From Aquiflexum sp. TKW24L (lineage in GTDB: Bacteria > Bacteroidota > Bacteroidia > Cytophagales > Cyclobacteriaceae), in assembly GCF_023502205.1 (NCBI RefSeq), contig NZ_JAMFLG010000009.1, positions 88,293-152,292 of the forward strand: 64,000 nt of DNA, given 5' to 3'. Positions 1 to 9,133 of this stretch are shown one piece after another. The stretch's first letter is position 1, and the number at the start of each line of letters is the position of its first letter. The translations under genes and the position numbers were made by a program. Below the pieces are notes generated by a model. It did no database searches, was not told the DNA's origin, and worked only from the letters and a program-made list of their open reading frames with translations.

Positions 1-698
1 AATATGGCGTGTTTGATACCAAGACCTAGCAACACAGCTGAATTCAAAACAGCTAAAATTACCATAACTTTTAGTACGCCAATAATATAGCTTTGTACTA
101 CTTTTCTAAGAATTAAAATCTCACTTTTCACCATCTCTTTGTCATGTCTTGGAAAAAGCATGGAAAGGAATAAAGTGAGGTGATTACGGTACAAAAGAAA
201 AAAGAATATAAAAACGGGAAGCAATAAGACCATGGATAATGAACCGATAGTTCCGAAAACAAATGTTGCTAAACTTGAACCATGCTCTTGAACCCAATCT
301 ATCAAATAATTTTTGTCTATGCCATTTCCTATACCTGTTTCTATCTGGAAATTAGAAAGAATAAAACCATCTATTTGAACTAAGTAAGTATTAAGTTTTT
401 CCCTCACATTACCGAGATCCTTCCCAAATGATGCAACCTGAAATACTATAAATGCCAATAATCCTAAAATGGATAAAAGCCCTGATAAAAGGGATATCAC
501 TGTGCTCAAAATCCGTGAAATGCCTTTTCTCTCCAAAAATTCTGACATTGGAGTCAGAAGAATAGAAATCAATCCTGCCAAAAACAATGGGACAAGAAGG
601 CTTCTTCCGATTATCAGGATAAACACAATTACAATCATCAACAATAGGACAGCAAGTGCTTTGAGATAAGGAGGTAAATTAATATTGCTTTGGCTCAT
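1..698 (-). CDS. AI-2E family transporter, partial (3' end outside window)
   Basis: This is a membrane permease of the AI-2E/PerM superfamily (PF01594). The family includes exporters of AI-2 and Na+/H+ antiporters, so the substrate cannot be named. Translating the minus strand from the ATG at 698 gives 232 codons that run off the left edge without a stop. The N-terminus has two close hydrophobic helices, then the family's typical soluble stretch, then further helices including an LLLPVFIFFLLY segment. The start is the first ATG (MSQSNINLPPY) of a long open frame. A 66-codon plus-strand ORF inside it is a shadow. The gene is divergent from the CDF gene at 836. Confidence 0.85.
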   Translation of the reverse strand, partial: MSQSNINLPPYLKALAVLLLMIVIVFILIIGRSLLVPLFLAGLISILLTPMSEFLERKGISRILSTVISLLSGLLSILGLLAFIVFQVASFGKDLGNVREKLNTYLVQIDGFILSNFQIETGIGNGIDKNYLIDWVQEHGSSLATFVFGTIGSLSMVLLLPVFIFFFLLYRNHLTLFLSMLFPRHDKEMVKSEILILRKVVQSYIIGVLKVMVILAVLNSAVLLGLGIKHAI

Positions 699-835
699 AG
701 GAAGTACTAAAACAAATTAAAACAGATGAGAGGAATAAATACAGCCGATTTTGACCATCAAAAGAAATCAAATCAAAGGTGGATATCAAAACTCTTTAAA
801 TTTAATTCTATTTTTAACAGTTCAAAAATAATGAA

Positions 836-1831
836 GTGGAAAGAGAAAAGACAATCTGGATCAGGGTTTCATTTATTGTCAGTTTTGTCCTGTTAATAAT
901 CAAATTCTATTCTTATTACATCACCAATTCTACCGCTATCCTAACAGATGCTTTGGAAAGTATCGTCAATGTTGTTGCAGCGGGATTCGCAACTTATAGT
1001 ATATACCTTAGTTCGAAGCCTCGCGATGAAAATCATCCGTACGGGCATGGTAAAATCGAGTTTTTTAGTGCTGGGGTGGAAGGTACTTTGATTATTTTAG
1101 CAGGATTTTTCATTATTTATCAGTCAATTTACAGCATTTTCTTTCCCAGCGAATTGGAAAATTTATTCCAAGGTGTTTTGCTGATTACTATCTCCGGTAC
1201 TGTAAATGGGGTTTTAGGTTTGATTCTTCAAAAAAGGGGAAAAAGCCTTAACAGTATCACATTGGAGGCGAGTGGGAAGCATTTGATGACTGATACTTTG
1301 ACCAGTTTTTTGTTAGTATTGGGAGTGGCAGTAATCCTGATTACCGGATATCAATTTCTTGATTCAGTGATTGCAGTGATTTTCTCCTTCTATATCCTTT
1401 ATTCAGGTTATGGACTGGTTAGGAAATCCGTGGCAGGATTGATGGACGAATTGGATCCGACAGCAATTGACTCGACAGTCAAGACCATTAATGAAAACCG
1501 AAAAGCGAGTTGGATTGACATCCATAACATGAGAGTTCAGCAATATGGCGGAGATAGGCATATAGATTTACACCTGACGCTCCCCTATTTCTTTGATCTT
1601 AGAGAGGTCCATGATGAAGTGGAAGGGTTGGAAAATGCCCTGGAAGATGCTTGGCCTGGGGTAATGGAAGTTTTTGTGCATGCTGATCCTTGTATTCCCG
1701 AAAAATGTTGCCATTATTGTCAAATGAAAAATTGCAAAGTAAGAGAATACCCAAAAGACATCAAAATCGAATGGACTTCCCTGAATATGTCAAAGAATCA
1801 AAAGCATTATCATGATTTTATCAGACAATAA
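836..1831 (+). CDS. Cation diffusion facilitator (CDF) family transporter
   Basis: Inner-membrane divalent-cation/H+ antiporter of 331 residues, usual CDF length. It has about six transmembrane helices, a TDALESIVN motif near residues 37-45, the HPYGHGKIE loop at 67-75, and an HxxxD pair (H149, D153) in helix 5. D38 and H149/D153 match the transport site, while the second Asp expected in helix 2 is Ser42. The C-terminus carries a cysteine-rich tail (CIPEKCCHYCQMKNC) after the ferredoxin-like domain, probably an extra metal site. The only usable start in frame is GTG at 836, because a stop lies at 815. Metal specificity (Zn, Fe, Mn or Co) is not readable. Confidence 0.9.
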   Translation: MEREKTIWIRVSFIVSFVLLIIKFYSYYITNSTAILTDALESIVNVVAAGFATYSIYLSSKPRDENHPYGHGKIEFFSAGVEGTLIILAGFFIIYQSIYSIFFPSELENLFQGVLLITISGTVNGVLGLILQKRGKSLNSITLEASGKHLMTDTLTSFLLVLGVAVILITGYQFLDSVIAVIFSFYILYSGYGLVRKSVAGLMDELDPTAIDSTVKTINENRKASWIDIHNMRVQQYGGDRHIDLHLTLPYFFDLREVHDEVEGLENALEDAWPGVMEVFVHADPCIPEKCCHYCQMKNCKVREYPKDIKIEWTSLNMSKNQKHYHDFIRQ

Positions 1832-1917
1832 TTTTGTCAAACGTAAAAAAAATTAAAATATTTTATCCCTTTTTTAAAGAATACAATTAACTTAGTATAT
1901 TAAACAAAAAAAAAGCT

Positions 1918-2004
1918 ATGAACGAGGACAAACAATTTCGGGTACTGTTAGCGGTAACTTCCGTAGTATGGTTAATTCTTGTTGGAGTTCTGATCATAAT
2001 CTAA
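1918..2004 (+). CDS. Possible 28-residue single-helix membrane protein
   Basis: A short ORF, too short for standard gene calling, encodes a charged N-terminus (MNEDKQFR) followed by an almost uninterrupted hydrophobic helix ending in VLIII. It sits alone in the 371-base gap between the CDF and M20 genes and is followed after 70 bases by an intrinsic terminator, so it could be an independent transcript. No family is recognised and no clear promoter was seen. It could be a chance ORF. The case rests on the ATG start, the clean charged-then-hydrophobic pattern and the downstream terminator. Confidence 0.35.
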   Translation: MNEDKQFRVLLAVTSVVWLILVGVLIII

Positions 2005-2072
2005 CAAGACATTAAGGTTTTAAGCTGTACCTACTCATACAGCAATTGCTTTTCAAATGGATTAAGGAGTAT

Positions 2073-2105
2073 AAAAAGGGATATGTAAAAACGTATCCTT
2101 TTTTT
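2073..2105 (+). terminator. Intrinsic terminator
   Basis: Positions 2073-2085 pair with 2092-2104 (AAAAAGGGATATG against CGTATCCTTTTT, including G-U pairs) around a six-base loop. The 3' arm runs into a T-rich tract. It would end transcription from the CDF gene or from the small ORF at 1918 before the M20 gene. Confidence 0.7.
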
Positions 2106-2202
2106 ATTTTCTTTTTTGTCACTTTTCTATTTTGTTTTAATCTCGCGATACTTAATTTTAAGAACACTTACTTTCAAAAAATTTCATTAAAAAATTATCG
2201 CG

Positions 2203-3639
2203 ATGAAGAGAATATTACTTGGATTATTAGGGGTGTTGATTTGGTTGCCGGCTATGGCCCAAGAGCCATCACATGAGGCATTTATTGTCAAGCAATTGGA
2301 TGCAAATACCGAAAGGTTTTCTATAGCCGCAAGGAAAATATGGGAAAATCCTGAATTGGGATTTCTTGAAGTCACCAGCTCCAAAGTTTTAATCGATGAG
2401 TTGAAGGCGTCCGGATTTAATGTGCAAGTGGGCGTAGCAGGAATGCCTACTGCCTTTGTAGCCACTTACGATAAAGGGGGGCCTGTCATCGGTTTCCTTG
2501 CGGAATATGATGCCCTACCTGGTTTGTCTCAAGACGCTGTGCCCTACAGGTCGGTGATTGTTGAAGGTGGAAATGGACATGGATGCGGACACAATCTTTT
2601 TGGCACAGCTGTAGTCGCTTCAGGCATAGCCTTGAAGGAGTGGATTGATGCCAACAATATCAAGGCGACCATCAAAATCTTTGGAACACCTGCTGAAGAA
2701 AGCGGTGGAGGGAAAGTTTACATGGCTAGGGATGGAATATTCAATGGAGTAGATGCAGTGATCAATTGGCACCCATCGGACCGGAATGCTGCTAATGCTT
2801 CTACCTGTAATGCGGTGATAGGTGGCAGATTCAGGTTTTATGGAGAGACTGCCCATGCCGCCGCTTCCCCCGAAAGAGGAAGGTCTGCCCTAGATGCTGT
2901 AGAAGCAATGAACATGATGGTGAACATGATGCGTGAGCATGTGGACCAGGAAAGTAGAATACATTATATTATTTCGAGCGGAGGATTAGCGCCAAATGTA
3001 GTTCCGGATTTTGCGGAGGTAAGGTACATGATCCGCCATCCTGATATTACAGAATTGAAAGACATGTGGGCTCGAATAGGAAAAGCCGCCGAAGGTGCCG
3101 CAATGGGCACAGGCACACGGGTAGAGATAGAACTTGCTTCCGGATTGTATGGCTTGCTGCCAAATGAGACTTTGGCAAAACAGATGCATAAAAATCTCAG
3201 CTCCTTGGGAGGTGTAGAATATGATGCGGAAGAAATCAAATGGGCAACCGAACTCCAAAAAACCTTTAACTCGCCTAAAATACCTTCTTTGGATGTAGCA
3301 AAAAAAGTCCAACCATATGCATTGAATTTCTTTCCTGCTTCTACTGATGTTGGGGATGTGAGTTATGTGGTACCGACCGTTGGCTTGGGTACGGCCACCT
3401 GGGTTCCAGGCACAGCCGCCCATACCTGGCAAGCTGTAGCAGCAGACGGGATGAGCATTGGATATAAAGGGATGATGCTTGCTGCCAAAACAATGGCATT
3501 GACAGGGAAAGACCTAATCTTAAATCCATTGATCATTCAGGAAGCAAAAAAAGAGTTTAATGAAAGATTGGGAGGTATGAAGTATGAAGCCCTTGTGGGT
3601 GATAAGGTAGTTCCTTTGGATTTTAATGTTACCAAGTAA
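2203..3639 (+). CDS. Exported M20 family amidohydrolase (AbgB-like)
   Basis: Metal-dependent amidohydrolase of peptidase family M20, closest in look to the p-aminobenzoyl-glutamate hydrolase B subunit AbgB. It has 478 residues with an N-terminal signal peptide (MKRILLGLLGVLIWLPAMAQ), so it probably acts in the periplasm. Metal-ligand motifs are visible: GHGCGHNLFG, the paired glutamates in PAEESGGGK, and the HPS motif after INW. A dimerisation insert follows near RFYGETAHAAASPERGRSALDA. The gene stands alone between two terminators and faces the M3 peptidase. The true substrate is unknown; aminoacyl conjugates are likely from the family. Confidence 0.88.
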   Translation: MKRILLGLLGVLIWLPAMAQEPSHEAFIVKQLDANTERFSIAARKIWENPELGFLEVTSSKVLIDELKASGFNVQVGVAGMPTAFVATYDKGGPVIGFLAEYDALPGLSQDAVPYRSVIVEGGNGHGCGHNLFGTAVVASGIALKEWIDANNIKATIKIFGTPAEESGGGKVYMARDGIFNGVDAVINWHPSDRNAANASTCNAVIGGRFRFYGETAHAAASPERGRSALDAVEAMNMMVNMMREHVDQESRIHYIISSGGLAPNVVPDFAEVRYMIRHPDITELKDMWARIGKAAEGAAMGTGTRVEIELASGLYGLLPNETLAKQMHKNLSSLGGVEYDAEEIKWATELQKTFNSPKIPSLDVAKKVQPYALNFFPASTDVGDVSYVVPTVGLGTATWVPGTAAHTWQAVAADGMSIGYKGMMLAAKTMALTGKDLILNPLIIQEAKKEFNERLGGMKYEALVGDKVVPLDFNVTK

Positions 3640-3712
3640 ATTTGAAAATCCTTATGTTATTTGAAAGGAAGATTTTTTAAAACTGAATAACCAGAAGTTC
3701 TATATAAAAACT

Positions 3713-3754
3713 AAAAACCGGCCTTCAACATGGATTGAAGGCCGGTTTTGTTTT
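3713..3754. terminator. Bidirectional intrinsic terminator between convergent genes
   Basis: A near-perfect inverted repeat has arms at 3713-3728 and 3735-3749 (core ACCGGCCTTCAA) and a six-base loop. It has an A-tract on the left and a T-tract on the right, so it can terminate both the M20 gene (plus) and the M3 peptidase (minus), whose stop lies at 3753. Confidence 0.93.
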
Positions 3755-5780
3755 ATACCAATCCAGCTCTTTTGAGTAAAGCATCCGGTTTTGGATCCCT
3801 CCCTCTAAATCTTTTGTATAATATTGCCGGATGTTCCCTTCCTCCCGCTGATAAGATAAATTCCTTAAATGCAGTGGCCGTCTCCCTGTCGAAAATACCC
3901 TTTTCGAGAAATAATTCGAATGCATCGGCATCCAACACTTCTGCCCATTTATAGCTGTAATATCCTGCTGCATATCCTCCTTGGAAGATATGGGAAAAGG
4001 AAGTACTCATTAATGTTCCTTCGACATCGGGAAGAAGTGAAGTGGGCTGTAAAATCTCTTTTTCAAATGAAAAGACATCTGTGATTGTAGCTGGATAGGT
4101 CCCATGATAGGCCATATCCAGAAGTCCAAAACTGATTTGTCTGACGGTCTGATAACCTTGTTGGAAATTTGATGCATTTTTTATTTTTTGAATCAATTCC
4201 GAAGAAATAAACTCACTCGTTTCATAATGCTTTGCAAAAAGATCCAAACATTCTTTTTCATAACTCCAATTTTCAAAAATCTGAGAAGGCAGTTCTACAA
4301 AATCCCAAAAAACACTTGTGCCTGTCAGCGATTCATAGGTTCCTTTTGCCAACATGCCGTGAAGTGCATGGCCAAATTCATGGAAAAGCGTGGTGACCTC
4401 ATTGAAAGTCAGGAGGGAAGGTTTGGTTTTGGTTGGTTTGGTGAAGTTGCAGACGATCGAAACATGAGGCCTAAATTCTTTTCCTTTCACTGTTTTTTGA
4501 CCTCTGAAACTTGTCATCCAGGCACCGTTCCTTTTGCCTGCTCTTGGAAAAAAATCCGCGTAAAATACGGCGACATGATTACCATCGGAATCCACTACCT
4601 CGTAAGTCGTCACCTCGGGATGATATTTTGGGATATCATTGTTTTCAATAAAATGGATTCCAAATAATTTTTCCGAAGTAAGGAAAACTCCCTCAATGAC
4701 ATTTTCAAGTTTGAAATAGGGTCGAAGCAATTCGTCACTTACCTCATATTTTTGTTTTTTGAGTTTTTCAGAATAAAACGAAAAATCCCATTTTTCAATT
4801 TTGTCCAAACCATCAATTTCGCTTGCAAAATTTTCAAGTTCTTTAATTTCAGCCTGAGCTTTAGGTTTGGCTTTTTCAAGCAAATTGTGGAGAAAATCCA
4901 TCACTTTAGGAGCGCTCTTGGCCATTCTTTCTTCAAGGACAAAATCTGAAAACCTTGGATAGCCTAGCAGATTTGCTCTTTCGTTTTTGAGCCTGAGCAT
5001 GTCTTTGATATGCTGTTGGTTGTCTAATTCGTCTCCTTTGCAGGATTTCGTGCTTGATGCGATGAACAATTCTTTTCTCAATTCCCTGTTTTCCGAATAC
5101 ATCATAAATGGGATGTAGCTTGGGTAGGCAAGGCTAAAGACCCATTTGCCGGGTTTTCCCTTTTCCTCAGCAGTCTGAGCTGCTGCTTCAATGATAGCAT
5201 CAGGTAACCCCGAAAGGTCAGATTCATTCGAAATGACCAGTTCATATTTGTTGGTTTCGGCCAAGACGTTTTCCCCAAACTTCAATCCCAATTGCGATAG
5301 TTCTTTGTCAATCTCTCGCAACCTCTGCTTTTGGGGTTCATCAAGTTTAGCTCCATTTCTTACAAAACCTTTGTAAGTTTTATCCAGCAAAGTTTTCTGT
5401 TCTTCGGTTAGCGTGAGCTTTTCTTTTTGCTCGTAGACAAGCTGAATATTGGCAAAAAGTGCTTCATTTAAAAGTACATCATTACTATGTGCAGTTAAAA
5501 GAGGGGAGATTTCTCTGGCTAAAGCCTGAATTTGGTCATTGGTTTCGGCACTGTTGAGGTTGAAAAAAATGGATGAAATGATATTCAGTCTTTCACCTGA
5601 TTGGTCCAAAGCGATTATTGTATTTTCAAAAGTTGGGATCGGAGCTCTTTTGATTTCCTCGATTTCTAACTTTGCCTTCTCTATCGCTTCCTGAATGGCA
5701 GGCATGTAATGTTCAGGTATGATCAAGTCAAATGGCGCAGTTTCAAAAGGTGTATGGAAGTTGTCCAATAATGGATTCAT
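3753..5780 (-). CDS. M3 family oligopeptidase (Dcp/OpdA-like zinc metallopeptidase)
   Basis: Cytosolic zinc metallopeptidase of 675 residues, the normal length for oligopeptidase A or peptidyl-dipeptidase Dcp. It degrades short peptides released by proteases or import. The zinc motif HEFGH is at residues 467-471 and the third ligand is probably E496 in WDFVELPSQ. No signal peptide is visible, which argues against an exported form. The start is the ATG opening MNPLLDNFHTPFETAPFD, typical of the family. A CAAAGGTA stretch at 5820-5827 is a TACCTTTG -7 box on the minus strand, though no good -33 TTG accompanies it. Choosing between OpdA and Dcp specificity is not possible from sequence alone. 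Confidence 0.93.
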   Translation of the reverse strand: MNPLLDNFHTPFETAPFDLIIPEHYMPAIQEAIEKAKLEIEEIKRAPIPTFENTIIALDQSGERLNIISSIFFNLNSAETNDQIQALAREISPLLTAHSNDVLLNEALFANIQLVYEQKEKLTLTEEQKTLLDKTYKGFVRNGAKLDEPQKQRLREIDKELSQLGLKFGENVLAETNKYELVISNESDLSGLPDAIIEAAAQTAEEKGKPGKWVFSLAYPSYIPFMMYSENRELRKELFIASSTKSCKGDELDNQQHIKDMLRLKNERANLLGYPRFSDFVLEERMAKSAPKVMDFLHNLLEKAKPKAQAEIKELENFASEIDGLDKIEKWDFSFYSEKLKKQKYEVSDELLRPYFKLENVIEGVFLTSEKLFGIHFIENNDIPKYHPEVTTYEVVDSDGNHVAVFYADFFPRAGKRNGAWMTSFRGQKTVKGKEFRPHVSIVCNFTKPTKTKPSLLTFNEVTTLFHEFGHALHGMLAKGTYESLTGTSVFWDFVELPSQIFENWSYEKECLDLFAKHYETSEFISSELIQKIKNASNFQQGYQTVRQISFGLLDMAYHGTYPATITDVFSFEKEILQPTSLLPDVEGTLMSTSFSHIFQGGYAAGYYSYKWAEVLDADAFELFLEKGIFDRETATAFKEFILSAGGREHPAILYKRFRGRDPKPDALLKRAGLV

Positions 5781-5904
5781 GGTTTTTTCAGTTTTGGAGA
5801 ATAAAGAATTTTAATCTGACAAAGGTAATGAAGTTTGAAAGCCTGAGGGGCTATAGAATTCTGAGAAGTGGCAAATTTATCTTCAGATAATGATTGTTGG
5901 ACAT

Positions 5905-6552
5905 TTATTCGTACACCAGACTATAAAACAACAGCCATAGTAAAAACATCAAAACATAGCTGAATAAAATGACCAAGGTGGATTCTGCTAGGCTCCGTCT
6001 GCAGACTGTATGGAATCCAAAGATTAGAGAGACAATGTAAATAACTTCAAAAAGATTGATCGCCCTCAAGGGATAGTGGTATCTAGGTGAAATATTCTCA
6101 GCATCTACCAATGAGAATAGCGACATAGGGTAATAGTCTCTGATTTCTTCAAAGGTCACTGAATCGGAAGGTTTGATGTAAACGAGCATTTTGATCACCT
6201 CTGGGACAATAAAAATCAATTCTGCTACAAGTACAAATTGCCAAAGACGAACAAACGGAGCTTTATAACCAAAGGCAAAAGCTCCCAACCAAATAACAAA
6301 TGCCGTTGCAGTAAATTTCCATAATAAGGCAAATGGAGTCCATATATAGTTCAGCGCATTGAAAATGTGAAAAATCATGAAAGACCCTTCAGACTCCAAC
6401 TTGTCATATCCGGGGATGGACTGTAGGATCAGGTCATTGGTAACATACCTTATCAAAAGAAATAAAATAACTAAAATCAAAAAAAACAACCTTTTATCGA
6501 AATCTATATTGGCTTCAATGCGTTGTGAGATAGGACTAGGTGTAAAAGACAT
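5905..6552 (-). CDS. Uncharacterised multi-pass membrane protein
   Basis: A 215-residue protein with about five hydrophobic helices (around residues 24-45, 75-95, 105-125, 160-180 and 190-212) and a cytosolic N-terminus (MSFTPSPISQRIEANIDFD). The spacing of helices recalls Yip1-type domains, but no diagnostic motif was identified, so no function is given. It is transcribed alone and divergently from the TPR gene at 6628. A TAGATTTG -7 element on its strand lies at 6578-6571. Confidence 0.7.
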   Translation of the reverse strand: MSFTPSPISQRIEANIDFDKRLFFLILVILFLLIRYVTNDLILQSIPGYDKLESEGSFMIFHIFNALNYIWTPFALLWKFTATAFVIWLGAFAFGYKAPFVRLWQFVLVAELIFIVPEVIKMLVYIKPSDSVTFEEIRDYYPMSLFSLVDAENISPRYHYPLRAINLFEVIYIVSLIFGFHTVCRRSLAESTLVILFSYVLMFLLWLLFYSLVYE

Positions 6553-6570
6553 AATCTAAAATAATTATGT

Positions 6571-6608
6571 CAAATCTAAACGATTGTTTGGAATTGCATA
6601 TAATTTTG
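6571..6608. promoter_or_regulatory. Divergent -7 promoter boxes
   Basis: Two Bacteroidetes-type -7 boxes (TAnnTTTG) lie back to back. TAGATTTG on the minus strand (6578-6571) serves the membrane protein, and TAATTTTG on the plus strand (6601-6608) serves the TPR protein. Neither has an ideally spaced -33 TTG, so strength is uncertain. Confidence 0.45.
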
Positions 6609-6627
6609 TGGAAAATTTAGAATAAGA

Positions 6628-7821
6628 ATGCGAAAAAGAAGGTTTTTAGTGGTTTTGATTCTGGTGATGTTTGCAAGAATTTCTGTTGCGCAAGATCAGC
6701 CTTTGGACCAAGTAGGCAAGAGTGCATCTCCCTATTTATTGTTGGACAAAGGCTTGCAGTTTAGGATCACAGAAAATGTTAATGCATTGTACAACTTTGA
6801 CTTTGAGAATGCGGAGCGGGGATTTAGAGTCATGCAATATCAATATCCTGAGCATCCCCTCCCTTATTTTTTATTGGGATTGAGTACTTGGTGGAAAATC
6901 GCGCCTGACATTGAAAATAATAAGTTGGACGACCTGTTTATCAAACAAATGGATGTCGTTATCGATAAAGCTGAGAAGGTGTTGGACGATAATCCAAAAA
7001 ATAAAGAGGCGGCTTTCTTTTTGGCAGGTGCCTACGGTTTTCAGGGGAGGCTATATAGTGAGAGGAAAAGTTGGACAAGAGCAACTTTTGCTGGAAAAAA
7101 CGCCCTTAAATATTTGAATATGAGTAGGGGAGAGGAAGAGTTAGGCCCCGAATTGCTATTGGGAGATGCTTTGTTCAACTATTTTTCAGTTTGGATTCCC
7201 GAAAATTACCCATTATTAAAGCCAGTCGTAGCTATGTTTCCCAAAGGAAACAAAGCCTTAGGGCTTAAACAATTGGAGGATGTTGCTCAGAACGCATTTT
7301 ATGCCCGGATCGAGGCCCAGTATTTCCTTTTCAGGCTTTATGCTTCTGAAGAAAAACAGCCGTACAAGGCGCTTGCGATTACTGACTATCTACATGGTAA
7401 GTTTCCTAATAATCCATATTTCCACCGGTCATATGCCAGGCATTTGTACACTGTAGGCCGGGTTACCGAAGCCAAAGAAATGTCGGAGCAGATACTCCAA
7501 AGAATTGATGACAAATGGGTAGGATATGAATCCAATAGTGGGCGATATGCGGCTTTTTACATTGCCCAATATTATGATCGGATAGGAGATCAAAGTGAAG
7601 CAAAGAAATACTATCTCAAAACCCTTTCTTACGGTGAAGAGTCTGAAAGCCAGGAAAGTGGCTATTACCTTTATTCACTGATTGCTTTAGGGAAAATGGC
7701 AAATCAAGAGAAAAATAAACCTTTGGCAAAGAGCTATTTCAATCAGGTCAAGAAATATGCCAAGCGAAAACACCCCGCTCATAAGGAAGCTAGAGATTAC
7801 ATCAAAAAGAATAAACTTTAA
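6628..7821 (+). CDS. Exported tetratricopeptide-repeat protein
   Basis: A 397-residue protein with a signal peptide ending near ISVAQ (residue 22). The rest is helical repeats of TPR type, for example YNFDFENAERGFRVMQYQYP, AIEAQYFLFRLYASEEKQ and YYDRIGDQSEAKKYYLKTL. TPR proteins act as protein-interaction scaffolds, here in the periplasm or at the inner face of the outer membrane. No catalytic domain is present and no partner is adjacent. A TAATTTTG -7 box ends 19 bases before the ATG. The function is not known beyond the repeat type. Confidence 0.8.
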   Translation: MRKRRFLVVLILVMFARISVAQDQPLDQVGKSASPYLLLDKGLQFRITENVNALYNFDFENAERGFRVMQYQYPEHPLPYFLLGLSTWWKIAPDIENNKLDDLFIKQMDVVIDKAEKVLDDNPKNKEAAFFLAGAYGFQGRLYSERKSWTRATFAGKNALKYLNMSRGEEELGPELLLGDALFNYFSVWIPENYPLLKPVVAMFPKGNKALGLKQLEDVAQNAFYARIEAQYFLFRLYASEEKQPYKALAITDYLHGKFPNNPYFHRSYARHLYTVGRVTEAKEMSEQILQRIDDKWVGYESNSGRYAAFYIAQYYDRIGDQSEAKKYYLKTLSYGEESESQESGYYLYSLIALGKMANQEKNKPLAKSYFNQVKKYAKRKHPAHKEARDYIKKNKL

Positions 7822-7992
7822 GATAATATTTCCGTATGTGATGTATCAAATTCAGGAGATAATTTGAATATCTTCTCTAAGAAGAAAACAATTCAATGTA
7901 AAAATTCTGAAAAGTTGCTAAACGGTAAACAATATTTTGCAAACGGGGTTTTAATTTGTGATTATTTGTTTTAAAACATTATCAAATTATAT

Positions 7993-8000
7993 TAACTTTG
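7993..8000 (+). promoter_or_regulatory. -7 box upstream of Lrp/AsnC gene
   Basis: TAACTTTG matches the Bacteroidetes -7 consensus and lies 31 bases before the regulator's ATG. The nearest upstream TTG (7966-7968) is 24 bases away, longer than the usual spacer, so only the -7 element is convincing. Confidence 0.45.
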
Positions 8001-8031
8001 TACAACATAAAATTTTGAAAATTCAAGAATC

Positions 8032-8514
8032 ATGGATAATAACATAAAAGTGAAATTCGACAAAATAGACCGCAAAATACTGGAGATACTCCAGGCTAAC
8101 GCAAAAATAACCAATGCTCAGCTTTCAAAAGATATTGGACTTTCACCCGCTCCGACTTTAGAAAGAGTTAAGAAATTGGAACAATCGGGAATCATAAAAA
8201 GCTACCATGCCAAATTGGACCCTGAAAAAATTGGGCTTGGAGTTAGTACATTTGTATTGGTCAGTCTGATAGGACATAATAAAGGAAACATTGACGCTTT
8301 TATGAAAGAAATCAATGAAATCCAGGAAGTAATCGAGTGCCACCACATCACGGGAACAGGTGACTTTATTTTGAAAATTATTGCCAAAGACATTACAGCA
8401 TATCAAAAATTGATGCTGGAAAAGGTAAGTGAAATTAAAGAAGTCGATTCCATGCAATCCATGGTGATTCTTTCTACTTTTAAGGACAGCAAAGTATTGC
8501 CGATCCCTGTCTAA
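8032..8514 (+). CDS. Lrp/AsnC family transcriptional regulator
   Basis: A 160-residue DNA-binding protein with the two-part Lrp/AsnC layout. The N-terminal helix-turn-helix covers roughly residues 8-60 (DRKILEILQANAKITNAQLS then APTLERVKKLEQSGII). The C-terminal RAM domain (about 70-150) contains the HHITGTGDFILKI core that senses amino acids and drives octamer formation. It is monocistronic: a terminator follows at 8536. The ligand is unknown. Lrp relatives often control amino-acid metabolism or transport, and the branched-chain transaminase lies 8 kb away, but nothing links them directly. Confidence 0.93.
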   Translation: MDNNIKVKFDKIDRKILEILQANAKITNAQLSKDIGLSPAPTLERVKKLEQSGIIKSYHAKLDPEKIGLGVSTFVLVSLIGHNKGNIDAFMKEINEIQEVIECHHITGTGDFILKIIAKDITAYQKLMLEKVSEIKEVDSMQSMVILSTFKDSKVLPIPV

Positions 8515-8535
8515 AGTTTATAAAGCATAAATCAC

Positions 8536-8564
8536 AAGGGTGGCCAAAAGTCACCCTTTTTTTA
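8536..8564 (+). terminator. Intrinsic terminator of the Lrp/AsnC gene
   Basis: AAGGGTG (8536-8542) pairs with CACCCTT (8552-8558) around a nine-base loop, and a run of T follows. The T-tract reaches to within 12 bases of the Nudix ATG, which argues that the Nudix gene starts at the ATG and not at the TTG within the T-tract. Confidence 0.8.
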
Positions 8565-8576
8565 TTGGAAACCATC

Positions 8577-9116
8577 ATGGAAAATCCTTGGAAAACCAAA
8601 TCCAAAGAAAATATATACGAAAATCCCTGGATCAAACTGGAGGAACACCAAGTGGTGAATCCATCCGGCAAAGACGGGATATACGGCAAGGTCACATTTA
8701 AGAATAAAGCATTGGCCATAGTCCCATTAGACAATGACTTCAATACCTGGCTTGTTGGACAGTATCGATACACTCTAGACGAGTATTCTTGGGAAATCCC
8801 CATGGGAGGAGGACCTGTTGAACAAGATGATTTGGATTCTGCAAAACGAGAGCTGAAAGAAGAAACAGGCCTTTCAGCTAAAAAATGGACCAAAATTATG
8901 AGAATACATACTTCAAATTCTGTGACAGATGAAGAAGGCTTTGTTTTCATGGCAGAGGAACTCACCCTAGGAGAAACGGAATTTGAAGAGACTGAACAGC
9001 TACAGGTACTCAAACTCCCCCTCAGTGAGGCCATCAAAAAAGTCATGGATGGAGAAATTACTGATGCAATCTCTGTGGCAGCACTATTGAAGGTAGCAAG
9101 GATTCTTAATATTTGA
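8577..9116 (+). CDS. Nudix hydrolase (ADP-ribose pyrophosphatase-like)
   Basis: Hydrolase of nucleoside diphosphates linked to another moiety, 179 residues from the ATG at 8577. An in-frame TTG at 8565 would add four residues but lies in the upstream terminator's T-tract. The Nudix box core RELKEETGL is intact and follows GGGPVEQDDLDSAK. The first Glu of the box (23-residue consensus) is Gln, or is displaced by one residue. The WEIPMGGGP lead-in and the FVFMAEEL region after it resemble sugar-nucleotide pyrophosphatases. The MATE gene starts 17 bases downstream, so the two are probably cotranscribed. Substrate not determined. Confidence 0.85.
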   Translation: MENPWKTKSKENIYENPWIKLEEHQVVNPSGKDGIYGKVTFKNKALAIVPLDNDFNTWLVGQYRYTLDEYSWEIPMGGGPVEQDDLDSAKRELKEETGLSAKKWTKIMRIHTSNSVTDEEGFVFMAEELTLGETEFEETEQLQVLKLPLSEAIKKVMDGEITDAISVAALLKVARILNI

Positions 9117-9133
9117 TGTAGACTATTTCAAAG

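Noticed and set aside
469..669. Plus-strand ORF inside the AI-2E transporter
   Set aside because: The opposite frame has a clear transporter sequence with helices, so this is a shadow.
8480..9046. Long minus-strand ORF opposite the Nudix gene
   Set aside because: The plus strand carries a Nudix box; the minus frame has serine-rich, low-information sequence typical of shadows.
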